A DNA stretch of 52,773 nucleotides from Victivallales bacterium (GCA_021733985.1 JAIPJT010000016.1:1-52773), one strand, 5' to 3'. Positions 1 to 9,818 are shown, counted from the first letter of the stretch. The notes: generated from the sequence alone by a model not told the origin. Numbers and translations: made by a program.

Positions 1-1
1 T

Positions 2-685
2 TTTCCTATATGCTTACCAATAGCAGTTTCAGCTTTCCACTTCCACAACATTATTCCAACTGTTTCAAAATCATTAAACTATCATAAACCGGCAACATAT
101 AAGGCTATTTTTATAGGTGTTTTTTTAGGATTGCTTATTAATGTTCTCTGGGTGCTTGTTGTTCTCGGTACACTGCCTGAAAATTTTGCAGGTAAAGAAA
201 GTGTTGTTTATTCCTATGTTTATAATTTGACGGCAAACGTTCCAATGTCCCAGTTACTTCAGAACGAATATTTTACAATATCGGCACTGGTTTTTGCTGT
301 ATTATCTGTTACTTCTTCTTTCATGACAAACGGTGCAGGACTGTTCGGGTTTATCAAGGACCTTTGCTATACTTATCTCAAAACGGAGAATAGAATACTT
401 GTAAGTATCCTGGCTTTTGTTCCGCCTCTTGCCATCACTTTAATATATCCTGATCTGTTTATATATGCCCTTTCAATTGTGGGCGGTATTGGTGAAGATA
501 TTCTTTTTGCTCTTCTGCCCGGTATTATAGTGTTCAGACTTTCATATGTTCTCAGCAAAAAAAGTAAAACTTTGAGAGTTGTCGGGACGGTAATGGTAGT
601 AGTGAGCTTTTTTGTCTTATGCTTTGTTGTAGCCAACAAGTTCGGCCTTATTAATATGGCGCCTCCTGCTCTGCATATGAAATAA
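2..685 (+). CDS. Aromatic amino acid (Trp/Tyr) permease, C-terminal part
   Basis: The reading frame is open from base 2, so this is the 3' part of a gene cut by the left edge; the first in-frame TTG at 131 is not a convincing start. The peptide opens with FHFHNIIPTVSKSL, which resembles the helix carrying the F-x-x-x-I-I-P motif of Trp/Tyr permeases (HAAAP family). About five hydrophobic segments follow, ending in LINMAPPALHMK. The family imports tryptophan or tyrosine across the inner membrane with a cation. The substrate cannot be fixed from this fragment. The downstream RND operon is convergent, so the gene ends its own transcription unit. Confidence 0.75.
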   Translation, partial: FPICLPIAVSAFHFHNIIPTVSKSLNYHKPATYKAIFIGVFLGLLINVLWVLVVLGTLPENFAGKESVVYSYVYNLTANVPMSQLLQNEYFTISALVFAVLSVTSSFMTNGAGLFGFIKDLCYTYLKTENRILVSILAFVPPLAITLIYPDLFIYALSIVGGIGEDILFALLPGIIVFRLSYVLSKKSKTLRVVGTVMVVVSFFVLCFVVANKFGLINMAPPALHMK

Positions 686-740
686 ACAGACGTTAACTGA
701 AAAGCTAAATTTTTGAAATGCCGGCTGCATTTCGATACAG

Positions 741-804
741 CTTGGAAGGAGTTACAGAGGGGTTAGAGCTTTTCAAACTTTTAAAGAAGCTCTAAACCTC
801 CAAG
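741..804. terminator. Stem-loop between convergent permease and RND operon
   Basis: A perfect 9-bp stem (TTAGAGCTT at 763-771, AAGCTCTAA at 787-795) is extended outward by CTTGG/CCAAG arms. It lies between convergent genes and could end transcription of either, but there is no clear T-run, so the call is tentative. Confidence 0.35.
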
Positions 805-938
805 CCTGTCTCAAAAGTTGCACTTCTGTCCGGTTCAGTTGTCAGTTGACGACGGTTTCCTCGCTGTTAGTTTTCTTGATTATGTTGTAGATACTTAAGA
901 TTTTATGTCAAAAACACTTTTGAAATGCATAAACCGGG

Positions 939-2078
939 TTAAAGTATAATTTTATCACCGGGTTTCAAGCCGGATAGAACTTTTCTATAATCTTTTTTTT
1001 CAGACTTTACTGTCCTGATAAAAATGCTTTTTGCTGTACCCTCGGTAAGCAGTTTTACCTTTTCTGTCTGGCCTATCCTATGAACGGCTTTTTCGGGTAT
1101 TAGTAAAACTTTTTCTTTGCCTACCTTTATTTTAGCTTTTCCGTACATTCCGGGAACTAAATTTTTATTTTCCCCTATACATACTTTTACAAGAAAAGTA
1201 CTGGTTTCATTATTAATGCTTGGCACAATTTCTTTAACATTTCCTGTGAAATTCTGCTCTAAAGCTTTGACATAGAAGTTAACCTTATCATTTAAACTGA
1301 TTTTCTGTATCAGTGATTCTTTCATAAACATTTCAAGCATAAGTTTATCAGGGTCAAAAACTTTAAAAAGAATTTTTCCGGGGAGACCAATATCGCCGGT
1401 TTCCGCAAGCTGTTCGGATATTATACCTGAGATAGGTGATTTGATTTTACTGTATTCAAGCTGTGTTTGGGCATGCTTCAAAGAGGAGACCGCAGCTTGT
1501 TTTTCGGCAAGAGCTCTTGAGAGGTTCAGCTGTGCCTGTTTAACCCCTGCATCAGCTTTTCTCATTCTTGCTTCTGCCTGTTCAAATCTTTTGACAGAAA
1601 TACTTTTAGAGTCAACAAGTTTTTTTGTTCTTAAATAATCCGAGCTTGCGACCTTATATTCTGCTTCAGCAGCTTTGATTTCAGCTTTAGCAACATTTAC
1701 TTTTGCCTTGAATGAATTTATATTTTCCTTTGCTTTCCTAACATTTGCTTTGAGTTCATTGTTCTCCAATAATGCAAGAGTCTCCCCGCTTTTAACTTTA
1801 TCACCGCTCCTGTGAACGATCTTAGTGATCCTTGCAGTCATCCGGGATGAAATTTCAGCCTCATCTCTACTGTGAATTGTACCTATGGCAAAATAAAATA
1901 CGGGTACTTCGGTTTCTTTGACAGCCAGAGTCCTGTCTGATATCGACTTTTTCTGTGATTTTACTCTGCCCGGTGTAATTTTACTGCCCGAAAAGATACC
2001 GAACTGTGACAGGAAAAGAAGTATAATTACCAATATAAGAATAATACTTATCAATAATTTTTTATTTTTGAAATTCAT
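939..2078 (-). CDS. RND efflux periplasmic adaptor (membrane fusion protein)
   Basis: 379 aa. A single N-terminal membrane anchor (about residues 8-28) is followed by a lipoyl/barrel-sandwich half (IVHRSGDKVKSGETLALLENNELKA pattern). A long Ala/Lys/Glu-rich alpha-hairpin spans about residues 100-215. The second lipoyl half (KIKSPISGIIS) and a beta-barrel domain follow. This is the HlyD/AcrA architecture, which links an inner-membrane RND pump to an outer-membrane channel. AAAGGA precedes the start. The pump gene lies 13 nt upstream, so the two are one operon, in the less usual order pump then adaptor. No TolC-type channel is present. The substrate is unknown. Confidence 0.88.
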   Translation of the reverse strand: MNFKNKKLLISIILILVIILLFLSQFGIFSGSKITPGRVKSQKKSISDRTLAVKETEVPVFYFAIGTIHSRDEAEISSRMTARITKIVHRSGDKVKSGETLALLENNELKANVRKAKENINSFKAKVNVAKAEIKAAEAEYKVASSDYLRTKKLVDSKSISVKRFEQAEARMRKADAGVKQAQLNLSRALAEKQAAVSSLKHAQTQLEYSKIKSPISGIISEQLAETGDIGLPGKILFKVFDPDKLMLEMFMKESLIQKISLNDKVNFYVKALEQNFTGNVKEIVPSINNETSTFLVKVCIGENKNLVPGMYGKAKIKVGKEKVLLIPEKAVHRIGQTEKVKLLTEGTAKSIFIRTVKSEKKDYRKVLSGLKPGDKIIL

Positions 2079-2091
2079 TAGAAATCCTTTC

Positions 2092-5000
2092 TTACTGATA
2101 CTTTTTATGTGTTATAAGAAAATAAACTACAGGAATCACTATCAATGTAAAAACTGTACTTGACATAAGCCCGAATATCAAGGCCCAGGCGAGACCTGAG
2201 AATACCGGATCAAAGGTAATTGGCCAGGCCCCCAGCATTGTTGTCACAGCCGTCAGAACAATAGGCCTGAACCTTACTGTCCCGCTTTCGATCAGGGAAT
2301 CCTTCAAATTTTTTCCTTTTGAAACTGAGTCCTGGACAAATTCTATAAGAACAATACTGTTTCTGATCACGATTCCCCCTAAAGCTATCATGCCTATCAT
2401 AGCAGTTGCAGTAAAAAATACAGGGTTTGCAAAAGATCCGACTTTTTCTCCAGTAAATAAATTAAGTAAATAAAAACCCGGGGCAATTCCAATAATTGTT
2501 AGCGGAATTGCCATCATTACAATAAGTGGCATAAAAAGATTTTTCATCTGAACTGTCATTAGCAGATAAATTCCAATTAATGCTATCCCGAATGCAATGC
2601 CCAGATCTCTGAATACTCTTAGTGTGATGTGCCATTCACCTTCACCGTTCCAGTTTGCCGTGATACCTGAAGGCAGTGGATTGTCATGAAGATTTAACAG
2701 CATTTCGATTATTATATTGCCGGGAGGCAGACCTGCACATTCTGCTGTAACATATACAACCCTTTCAAGGTCCTTATGGTAAATCGGCTGTTCTGAGTTT
2801 GTTTTTACAAATTTGCCCAGCTCGGATAGCTGGACTGATTTACCAAATCGATTTTTAATCCAGATATTTCCCAGTCTGTTTATACTGGACCTGTCCTGTA
2901 AAGGAAGTATCAAATTAATCATCAGGGGATTTCTTTCATTTTCTTTGTGGACTATCCCGAGTTTTCCACCGTTTACTGCGAAACGGAGATTTCTGTATAA
3001 TACTTCCGCTGTCAGATTGTGTGCGGCAAGTTTTGCCTTGTCAATTTTAAACTCAAGTCTGCTGTGCGGAGTTTCGGCCTTATCATCTATTTCAACAATA
3101 TGAACAGGATCTACTTTATGCATACGTTTCTGCAAGAGTTTAGCGCCCCGTATAAGATCCGAGTATCTCTTTTGTTCATCTCCTTTTATTTCAGCAGTCA
3201 ATGTAGAAATAACCGGAGGGCCTGGAGGAACTTCAACGATTTTGACTTTAGCTCCATATTTTTTTGCTATTTCTGTTATTTTTTTTCTTATTCTCAGAGC
3301 GATTCCGTGGCTCTGCATACTACGTTTTGATTTTGGAGCCAGATTTATTCTGATATCTGCATTGTTGCTGTTTTTTCTATAACTGTAACGTCTTATGAGT
3401 CCGTTAAAGTCTACCGGGGAATTTATTCCGGAATAGGTTTCGAAGTCTTTTACCTCCTTTAGTGTTCTCAGGTATTGTTCAAGTTCCTGGGTGAATCTAT
3501 CGGTCTTTTCCAGGGAGGAGCCTTCAGGGAGGTCTACTATAAGCTGCAGTTCGTCCTTATTGTCATACGGGAGCATTTTCAACGGCACTTTTAATAAGAG
3601 CAGTGCGGATGCAGACAGAAGCATAAGAAATACAACAGTTAAGAACATTATCCCTCTTTTTTTATTTAGCAGCGGTGAGAGAATAGATTTATAAAATCTG
3701 CCGATCCAGGCGGACGGTGCTTTTAAATTTGCTGAATTCTCAGCAGGATGTTCGGTTACATTGGAAGTGGCCGTGTTCTTTAACAGTTTATATGATACCC
3801 ACGGTACAAATGTTAATGCGCAGAAAGTAGAGAAAGTTACTGTCAGGGGGACATTCACTGCCATAGGTCCCATATACGGTCCCATCATCCCGGTAATAAA
3901 AAACATCGGGGTAAAAGATATGATTATGGCCAAAGTTGACATTATTACCGGCGGCAGGACTTCCTGAACTGCAGACAGGGTTGCATTTAAGGCATTTTCT
4001 TTACCCATTTTGATATGACGCTGAATATTGTCCACGTTTGTAATAGGGTCGTCTACGACCAAGCCCAAACTCAGTATCAGGGCAAAAAGTGTTACTCGGT
4101 TTATAGTATAACCAAATAAATAATTTGCAAAAAGTGCCATCGCGAAGCTTACAGGTACAGCAAGGCCAACTACAAGGCTTTCGCGCCAGCCAATAGTAAA
4201 ATACAAAAGGACCACCACTGTAATAATAGCAAATATCATACTTTGAATAAGGCTGTTAACTTTGTCATCAGCTATTTTACCGTAATTTCGTGTTACAATC
4301 ATCTCGGCATTATCAGGTAATATTTTGCTTTTCAGCCTATTTGCTTCATTGATGATATTATTTGCGACAGATACAGCATTTGTTCCTTTTTTCTTGCTGA
4401 ACCCTAGAGTTACGGCATTCATTCTTTTGTTCCTGAATTTGCTGTACTGCCGAGAAGCCGGACCGAATCCAAGAGTAACATAACTTACCGGATCAGCCGG
4501 TCCGTCGTATACTTTAGCTACATCTCCGATTCTTATTAACTGGCAGGATATTGGAGTTTCTTTTCCATAAAGAGTCTTATAAAGATATCCGACATCTGTC
4601 AGCATGTCAGGTCTGAGTTTATTGTTAAGAATTACAGCTTTTTTAATATCATTTGCATCATCAAAAAGATTATTGACCAGTAGGCTTTTGGTATGATTAT
4701 TTGAGATTACCTGACCGGCATTTTTTGATATATTATTTCCTGTAACAGCTGCGGCGATTTCTCCGAGAGCAATGTTCATTGATGCCATTTTTTCAATATC
4801 AGGCTCAATTTTAACTTCTCTTTTCCTGCCGCCGAATATTTGAGTTTTTGATATATTTTCAATTTTTTCCAGCCTTACTTTAAGCTCTTCTGAAAGGCGT
4901 CTCAGTTCAAAAGGGCTAAGCTGGTCAGAAAAAACAGTCAAAGTTACAATTGGGACATCATCTATCTCAACGGGTTTGATTATCCAGTTTTTAACGCCGG

Positions 5001-5385
5001 GTGGGACAATATCCTTATTCGAGTCTATTTTATCCCTTAATTTTACTATGGATTTTTCTCTGTCTTCACCGACGTAAAACCTGACTGTTGCCAGCGACTT
5101 ATCTCTTTTACTTATGGAGTAGACATGTTCAACACCTTTGATTTGCCACAAAAGTTTTTCCAAAGGCCTTGTTACGAGCTGTTCTACTTCAGACGGGCTG
5201 TGGCCGGGAAAAGATACTGAAACATCTGCAGTCGGCACAATGATCTGGGGTTCCTCCTCCCGGGGTGTAGAAAAAATTGCTATCCCTCCTAAAAGAAGAG
5301 CTATAATAATTACTAGGCTGGATAAAGGGCCCTGCAGAAATGCGTTTACAATCGAAGATATTAAGCCTGTTGGTTTATTATTCAT
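2092..5385 (-). CDS. RND family efflux permease (AcrB-type)
   Basis: 1097 aa, normal for the family. After the first helix come the PREEEPQI and GHSPSEVEQLVTRPLE motifs of the porter domain. The twelve-helix duplicated plan is visible. The helix-4 proton relay reads GLVVDDPITN, with the Asp pair near residues 445-446. At the helix-10 position where AcrB has Lys940, this protein reads VIRNSIVLIEF, that is Arg instead of Lys. It would export hydrophobic compounds or metal-stress agents in exchange for protons, with the adaptor encoded 13 nt downstream. The start is ATG at 5385 with only a weak SD. Drug versus metal specificity cannot be read from sequence. Confidence 0.9.
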   Translation of the reverse strand: MNNKPTGLISSIVNAFLQGPLSSLVIIIALLLGGIAIFSTPREEEPQIIVPTADVSVSFPGHSPSEVEQLVTRPLEKLLWQIKGVEHVYSISKRDKSLATVRFYVGEDREKSIVKLRDKIDSNKDIVPPGVKNWIIKPVEIDDVPIVTLTVFSDQLSPFELRRLSEELKVRLEKIENISKTQIFGGRKREVKIEPDIEKMASMNIALGEIAAAVTGNNISKNAGQVISNNHTKSLLVNNLFDDANDIKKAVILNNKLRPDMLTDVGYLYKTLYGKETPISCQLIRIGDVAKVYDGPADPVSYVTLGFGPASRQYSKFRNKRMNAVTLGFSKKKGTNAVSVANNIINEANRLKSKILPDNAEMIVTRNYGKIADDKVNSLIQSMIFAIITVVVLLYFTIGWRESLVVGLAVPVSFAMALFANYLFGYTINRVTLFALILSLGLVVDDPITNVDNIQRHIKMGKENALNATLSAVQEVLPPVIMSTLAIIISFTPMFFITGMMGPYMGPMAVNVPLTVTFSTFCALTFVPWVSYKLLKNTATSNVTEHPAENSANLKAPSAWIGRFYKSILSPLLNKKRGIMFLTVVFLMLLSASALLLLKVPLKMLPYDNKDELQLIVDLPEGSSLEKTDRFTQELEQYLRTLKEVKDFETYSGINSPVDFNGLIRRYSYRKNSNNADIRINLAPKSKRSMQSHGIALRIRKKITEIAKKYGAKVKIVEVPPGPPVISTLTAEIKGDEQKRYSDLIRGAKLLQKRMHKVDPVHIVEIDDKAETPHSRLEFKIDKAKLAAHNLTAEVLYRNLRFAVNGGKLGIVHKENERNPLMINLILPLQDRSSINRLGNIWIKNRFGKSVQLSELGKFVKTNSEQPIYHKDLERVVYVTAECAGLPPGNIIIEMLLNLHDNPLPSGITANWNGEGEWHITLRVFRDLGIAFGIALIGIYLLMTVQMKNLFMPLIVMMAIPLTIIGIAPGFYLLNLFTGEKVGSFANPVFFTATAMIGMIALGGIVIRNSIVLIEFVQDSVSKGKNLKDSLIESGTVRFRPIVLTAVTTMLGAWPITFDPVFSGLAWALIFGLMSSTVFTLIVIPVVYFLITHKKYQ

Positions 5386-5478
5386 AAAAACTTTCGGTTT
5401 TAAGTAATTGTTTTTTTAATCATACACAAAATCATACAAAAATTATAGTAAATAAAAGAATACTTTACAATATTTAAA

Positions 5479-5497
5479 CAGGGGTTTTTACCCCCTG
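5479..5497 (-). terminator. GC stem-loop after the TIGR02757 gene
   Basis: CAGGGG (5479-5484) pairs with CCCCTG (5492-5497) around a 7-nt loop, just past the stop of the upstream minus-strand gene. No strong T-run follows on the minus strand, so it is a weak terminator or attenuator candidate ahead of the RND operon. Confidence 0.35.
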
Positions 5498-5560
5498 GAT
5501 GTGACAGCTTAATAATTCAGTCTTTAGATCCGGACTGCGGATTAAGCTTCGCTGCTGAAT

Positions 5561-6346
5561 TTAATATTGATCAATATGGTCATAGCAGAGTTCATTTCTT
5601 ATGCCGAAACGGCTTAATACAAAGTCATATTTTACGGGGTCACTTCTGTTCAGCCGTTTAAAATTTTCTGTAATTTCAAGTGCGGTCCTGAAATCGGCCT
5701 GCTTACGGGAGGTAAGGCCATAATTTTTAGATATTTTATATATATGTATATCAAGAGGCATGATAAGCATAGATTCAGGAATTCTACTGTTCCAGCAGCC
5801 CGGATCCACTTCGTCCCTTCTTACCATCCATCTAAAATACAGCATAAGTCTTTTGCATGCACTGCCGTGTTCAGGTGATGGAAGGAGATAAGACCTGTTT
5901 TTCTTATTATGTATATTCAGTTCGTGGCTGAAAACAGCAGCGGCATCTGAAAAACTGTTGTCTGTTTTTTTCAGGCTCTGGCAGAAAAGTTCATTCAGTG
6001 AGCCGTATTTATTAAGTGCAGTTTTTATACCGCAAAGAAAATTTGACAGGTCTTCTCCGGAAGTGAACCTGTGCCGGAAGTCGGAAAATTCCTTATAGAA
6101 GAGGCCGATTTCTTTAACTTTCATATAATTGTAAGGGGAATAGCCCATTATTTTAAGTACGGCAGTAACACTTTTAAGTATCTGTTTTACGTTTCCGTAA
6201 GCAAGAGAGGATGCAATAAGGCCTGCTATTTCTCTGTCCCTGACTTTATCAAAATGATAAACAAGTTCCAATGGGTCGGGGCTAATATATTTAAACATAT
6301 TATATTTATTATAGAGAGCTTCAAGCCTTCGAAAAGTAAGCTTCAT
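5561..6346 (-). CDS. TIGR02757 family protein (DUF2400)
   Basis: 261 aa, typical for this family. The C-terminal signature is clear: an MPLDIHIYKISKNYGL stretch, then FRTALEITENFKRL and DPVKYDFVLSRFGI. The N-terminus has DREIAGLIASSLAYGNVKQI, another family block. The fold is related to helix-hairpin-helix DNA glycosylases, but I know of no proven reaction, so no function is assigned. AGGAA precedes the ATG. It is transcribed alone, 197 nt after the flavodiiron protein gene. Confidence 0.8.
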   Translation of the reverse strand: MKLTFRRLEALYNKYNMFKYISPDPLELVYHFDKVRDREIAGLIASSLAYGNVKQILKSVTAVLKIMGYSPYNYMKVKEIGLFYKEFSDFRHRFTSGEDLSNFLCGIKTALNKYGSLNELFCQSLKKTDNSFSDAAAVFSHELNIHNKKNRSYLLPSPEHGSACKRLMLYFRWMVRRDEVDPGCWNSRIPESMLIMPLDIHIYKISKNYGLTSRKQADFRTALEITENFKRLNRSDPVKYDFVLSRFGIRNELCYDHIDQY

Positions 6347-6435
6347 TTTTATTTCCTGAAGTTAGTTCTGTATGGCTAACAAAAATATATAACTGAAATA
6401 TATAAAGTGCTTTGAAATGAAATTATTTTTTTCGA

Positions 6436-6487
6436 CTTATGCTGAAAATAATTGAAAGCTACAGCATCAAATATTTCAGCATAAGTT
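6436..6487. terminator. 13-bp perfect stem-loop after flavodiiron gene
   Basis: ACTTATGCTGAAA (6436-6448) and TTTCAGCATAAGT (6475-6487) are perfect complements around 26 nt. It follows the flavodiiron protein stop on the minus strand. The bases after it on that strand are A-rich rather than T-rich, so it may be an mRNA 3'-end stabiliser rather than an intrinsic terminator. Confidence 0.4.
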
Positions 6488-6542
6488 AAAATCCGACTCA
6501 AAGTAATATGGTCGCAGTGTATGAAACTTGTTCATGCAATAG

Positions 6543-7736
6543 TTATTTAGCTTCAATGGCTTTTTCTGCAAGCATTTTACCTACTTCTCTGCATTCCTGC
6601 AGTTTTTCATCTGTCGGCACAAAATTTGATTGAACAGGCTCCTCTTTAAGTATTTCACAGTTCATTTCTTTTAAGTATTCAAGAATCTTATGCTGTCCAC
6701 CTTTTTTAGCCCAGCCGTAAGCCCCGAAAGCTATTGCAGATTTGTCTTTAGGAGCGAGGCCTTTGAGATAAGTTAAATGTTCGGCAACTTTCGGCATTAA
6801 GCCTTTATTTAGGGTAGGGGAGCCTACTGCGAGCACTGCAGCATCTAAAGTTTCAGTTGCTATATCTGTAATATTGGTGTATTTGAGGTCAAACTTTTTA
6901 ACTTCAACGCCGGGGATATCGGCACCTTTATAAATTGCATCTGCCATCATTGCAGTACTTCTCCACATTGTATCGAAAAAAATCAAAACTTTTGGGGTAG
7001 GCTTGCAGACCGTCCAGTCTTTATAGCGGTTTATAATTTCCGGAATATGTTTTGTCCAGATTATTCCATGGCTGGGAGCTATAATATCAATATCAAGTGT
7101 TGATGCTTTTTTCATTGCTGCCGTAACCGGTTTGCCGTACAGCATTATAATATTTGCGTAATACTTTTTTGCTTCATCGAGAGCACAGTTCAAGGGTTCT
7201 TCTGTATCGAATCTTCCTGAAGTTGCATAATGCTGCCCGAAAGCATCCATAGAAAAAAGAATCTTTTCTTCAATGACATAGGTCATCATGGATTCCGGCC
7301 AGTGAGCCATAGGAGTGTTAACAAATGTTAAAGTATGTTTCCCTAACGACAGTTTGTCGCCTTCATTTACTGTTTTAAAATTCCAGCTGTCCGTATTATA
7401 AAGTTTTGACAGTGTCTTCCGGCATTTAGGATTACATACAAGCTCTGCGTTAGGACAGAGGTCCATCAATACTGATATTGATCCTGAATGATCCGGTTCT
7501 GCGTGATTGCAGATAATGTAATCGATTTTTTCAAATTCTGTATGCTTAAGTATATTATCGATTAATTCATCAGCAAAAGGCGCCTTTACCGAGTCGATAA
7601 CAGCGGTTTTGGTGTCTTTGATAATATAGCTGTTATATGTACTTCCCTTCTTAGTTGTGTAACCGTGAAAGTCTCTTACATCCCAGTCTACAACTCCTAT
7701 CCAGTGTATATTCTTTCTAAGTTTTGTGTTAGCCAT
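6543..7736 (-). CDS. FprA-type flavodiiron protein (O2/NO reductase)
   Basis: 397 aa, the length of class A flavodiiron proteins: a beta-lactamase-like diiron domain then a flavodoxin domain. Diiron ligands are visible as H78-x-E80-x-D82-H83, H145, D164 and H223. The FMN loop is FFDTMWRSTAMMADAI from about residue 252. The enzyme reduces O2 to water or NO to N2O in the cytoplasm, taking electrons from rubredoxin. There is no fused rubredoxin domain, so the separate rubredoxin at 9876-10034 and reductase at 8331-9488 are likely partners. It begins 8 nt after the ferritin-like gene, and its SD (AAAGG) lies in that gene's last codons, which suggests translational coupling. Confidence 0.93.
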   Translation of the reverse strand: MANTKLRKNIHWIGVVDWDVRDFHGYTTKKGSTYNSYIIKDTKTAVIDSVKAPFADELIDNILKHTEFEKIDYIICNHAEPDHSGSISVLMDLCPNAELVCNPKCRKTLSKLYNTDSWNFKTVNEGDKLSLGKHTLTFVNTPMAHWPESMMTYVIEEKILFSMDAFGQHYATSGRFDTEEPLNCALDEAKKYYANIIMLYGKPVTAAMKKASTLDIDIIAPSHGIIWTKHIPEIINRYKDWTVCKPTPKVLIFFDTMWRSTAMMADAIYKGADIPGVEVKKFDLKYTNITDIATETLDAAVLAVGSPTLNKGLMPKVAEHLTYLKGLAPKDKSAIAFGAYGWAKKGGQHKILEYLKEMNCEILKEEPVQSNFVPTDEKLQECREVGKMLAEKAIEAK

Positions 7737-7744
7737 AATTCAGT

Positions 7745-8248
7745 CTAAAACCTTTCTTTATTGTATTTAGATGTTTCTGCATATTGTCTAAGTTTTGTAA
7801 GGTGCTTCTGCTCCTCTTCAATGATAAGGTCTATAGCATTCCTTTCATGATCTGTTTCAAGCAGTTTTCTCAAGCCTACATAAAAAACTATGGAATCTTT
7901 TTCTTTTAGAATAGCAGTATCAAATATTTCTTCCTTTCTCATATTATCTGCCAGTTCGCCTCCTTCAGTTTCCTTGTTAAAAACAAACTGGCCGGCTACG
8001 GCATCAAGATATTGTCGGGTAAGTTCATCACTTGTATACAATGAACTTCCGTTTAATACTCCATGTTCTATTTCCGAGAAAGTTTTTTCATGTTCTTTTT
8101 CCTGTTCAGCAAGTTCAGTGAGAAGTCGGTTGATTTCTTTGTTGTCGCTGAATGCTACTGCAGCTTTTTTATAGAATGCAGCGCCGTTTCTCTCAATTTG
8201 TTCAGCTATTTCAAAAATCTCCTGTAAGTTAAATTTGTAGCTGTTCAT
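7745..8248 (-). CDS. Ferritin-like/rubrerythrin-family diiron protein
   Basis: 167 aa four-helix protein with two repeated metal-ligand motifs: EQIERNGAAFYKKAA then EQEKEHEKTF, and KEKDSIVFYVGL then EEEQKHLTKL. These Glu and ExxH residues would bind two irons. It has no rubredoxin domain. Related proteins (COG1633-like) act in peroxide or iron handling, but the exact reaction is unknown. It is first in a two-gene unit with the flavodiiron protein and has the SD TTGGAG. It could also sense or deliver iron to the flavodiiron enzyme. Confidence 0.8.
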   Translation of the reverse strand: MNSYKFNLQEIFEIAEQIERNGAAFYKKAAVAFSDNKEINRLLTELAEQEKEHEKTFSEIEHGVLNGSSLYTSDELTRQYLDAVAGQFVFNKETEGGELADNMRKEEIFDTAILKEKDSIVFYVGLRKLLETDHERNAIDLIIEEEQKHLTKLRQYAETSKYNKERF

Positions 8249-8330
8249 AGTAAAACTCCAATCAAGCTGAATTTATATTTTTTATCATATATCATAAAAA
8301 CCAAGACTGATAAAATTGATGTTGAAAAGA

Positions 8331-9488
8331 TTACTCGAATTTATCTTTCTGCAGATAAAGCTTTTCAAATTTTTTAAAATCTTTATTAGAGCCAAGCATT
8401 TGCACTCCAACCACAATATTTTCATTATCAATATTTATGAGTCTTAAAATGTTTTCATCTTCGTTTTCTTCAAGAACTATCTCCCGGGCATTGCTATCGG
8501 GGTTGCCGACGGCGAAAAGCGAAAAATCGTTATATTTTACTTGCAGAGTTATAGGAGATTCTGTAAAAGTATTAAATGCCGTATCTGTAATGATTGAATT
8601 AATACCGGCTGTTTTTCCCTGTTTTGCAGCTCTCATTGCCGAACACGGTGCGGAAATTTCATTTACTTCGGCTATATCTCCTGCCGCAAAAAATTTATTA
8701 TTGGACGATTTAAGAAATTCATTTACCTTGACTTTTCTTGAGCATTCGATACCGGCATTTTCGGCCAGAGCGGGATTCATGCCTGCACCTATGGACATTA
8801 TAACAAGTTCTGTTTCCACTGTTTCGGATGTATCTGTTTCTAATATTAATTTATCGCCAGATTCATTAATTTTTTCCACGGAGATACCTGTTAATACCTC
8901 AACTTGTCTATTCCTTAAATACTGTTCAAGGGCATTTGACATTTTGGGATTGAGGTTTCTGATGAGCAGTGTTTCGGCCTTTTCTATGACTTTTACATTG
9001 AAGCCGGCATCGACCCCCCTTATTGCAGCCTCAAGACCTATTACTCCGCCGCCTATAATAACAATATTTTTGGCGCTTCCGGTTTTGCTGTTGATTTTTA
9101 AAGCATTTTCCATGCTCCAAAGTGAAACAAGTTTGTCAGGGTTAACTGTTTTCGCGAAAGGGGGTATAATAGGTCTTGCACCGTAAGTAAAAATTATTTT
9201 GTCAAAAAAATAGTTTTTACCAATAGAGTCGGTTACTTTGCATTCCGGGGTAACTTTTGTTATTTCAGTATCTAATTTCAAATCAATATTATTTTTTTGA
9301 TACCATTCTTTCGGATGCATTAGGGCCTCTTCTTTTCCAGCCTGCCCAAAAGCAACAGCAGGCACTCTCGGACGATAATACGGCAGAAATCTTTCGTTTG
9401 AAAAAAGGGTGACTTTACTATTTTTTTTTGCAGCAGCCTGGGCAGCTGCAACCCCTGCATGTCCGGCACCGATAACTCCTACTTTCAT
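8331..9488 (-). CDS. NAD(P)H:rubredoxin oxidoreductase-like FAD enzyme
   Basis: 385 aa. The FAD-binding GAGHAGVAAAQAA motif is at the extreme N-terminus. A second Rossmann motif (NIVIIGGGVIGLEAA) binds NAD(P)H, and a typical ATG-like ending (KFFAAGDIAEV) closes the FAD site. The length and the YYRPRVP motif fit NADH-rubredoxin oxidoreductases of the nitrite-reductase large-subunit-like group. It would pass electrons from NAD(P)H to the rubredoxin encoded about 390 nt upstream and so feed the flavodiiron protein and reverse rubrerythrin. The start is ATG with AGAGGTA. A 15-bp palindrome lies about 42 nt before it. Confidence 0.85.
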   Translation of the reverse strand: MKVGVIGAGHAGVAAAQAAAKKNSKVTLFSNERFLPYYRPRVPAVAFGQAGKEEALMHPKEWYQKNNIDLKLDTEITKVTPECKVTDSIGKNYFFDKIIFTYGARPIIPPFAKTVNPDKLVSLWSMENALKINSKTGSAKNIVIIGGGVIGLEAAIRGVDAGFNVKVIEKAETLLIRNLNPKMSNALEQYLRNRQVEVLTGISVEKINESGDKLILETDTSETVETELVIMSIGAGMNPALAENAGIECSRKVKVNEFLKSSNNKFFAAGDIAEVNEISAPCSAMRAAKQGKTAGINSIITDTAFNTFTESPITLQVKYNDFSLFAVGNPDSNAREIVLEENEDENILRLINIDNENIVVGVQMLGSNKDFKKFEKLYLQKDKFE

Positions 9489-9529
9489 AATTTAAGTACC
9501 TCTTATTTTAAGTTAGTTATAACACGAAA

Positions 9530-9544
9530 TTTGTCTGAGACAAA
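9530..9544 (-). promoter_or_regulatory. Palindromic operator candidate upstream of reductase
   Basis: TTTGTCTGAGACAAA is a perfect 7-bp inverted repeat around one base. On the minus strand its TTGTCT could serve as a poor -35 with TATAAC 16 nt later, which would put the operator across the promoter. Its TTGTCT half-sites recur in the dyads upstream of the sigma-54 regulator (11718-11769). Confidence 0.45.
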
Positions 9545-9818
9545 AAAGTTTTCGTGCAGGCTATAAATAGAACTGCTGCTAAACACTTTATAACTATGCT
9601 GTCCGGGCAAAGTTATTGAACTTGGATAAAATGTCAGGGCAGCCTTTCCCGTCTTTTCTTAAGCTGCAGGGAACGACTGAGGCCGATGCGACGGTTTATT
9701 ATAAAACGGCCTATCAATTTATATCATAATGCAGAGCATTTAACCTGCAAATCCTATTTATTTTACATTAGCTCGAAAAGACGAGTAAGGAAAATAAAAA
9801 GCAAAACTGAGTTAAATA

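Noticed and set aside
8437-9186. 249-aa open frame on the plus strand
   Set aside because: It lies entirely antisense to the NAD(P)H-rubredoxin reductase, has no SD and no recognisable domain.
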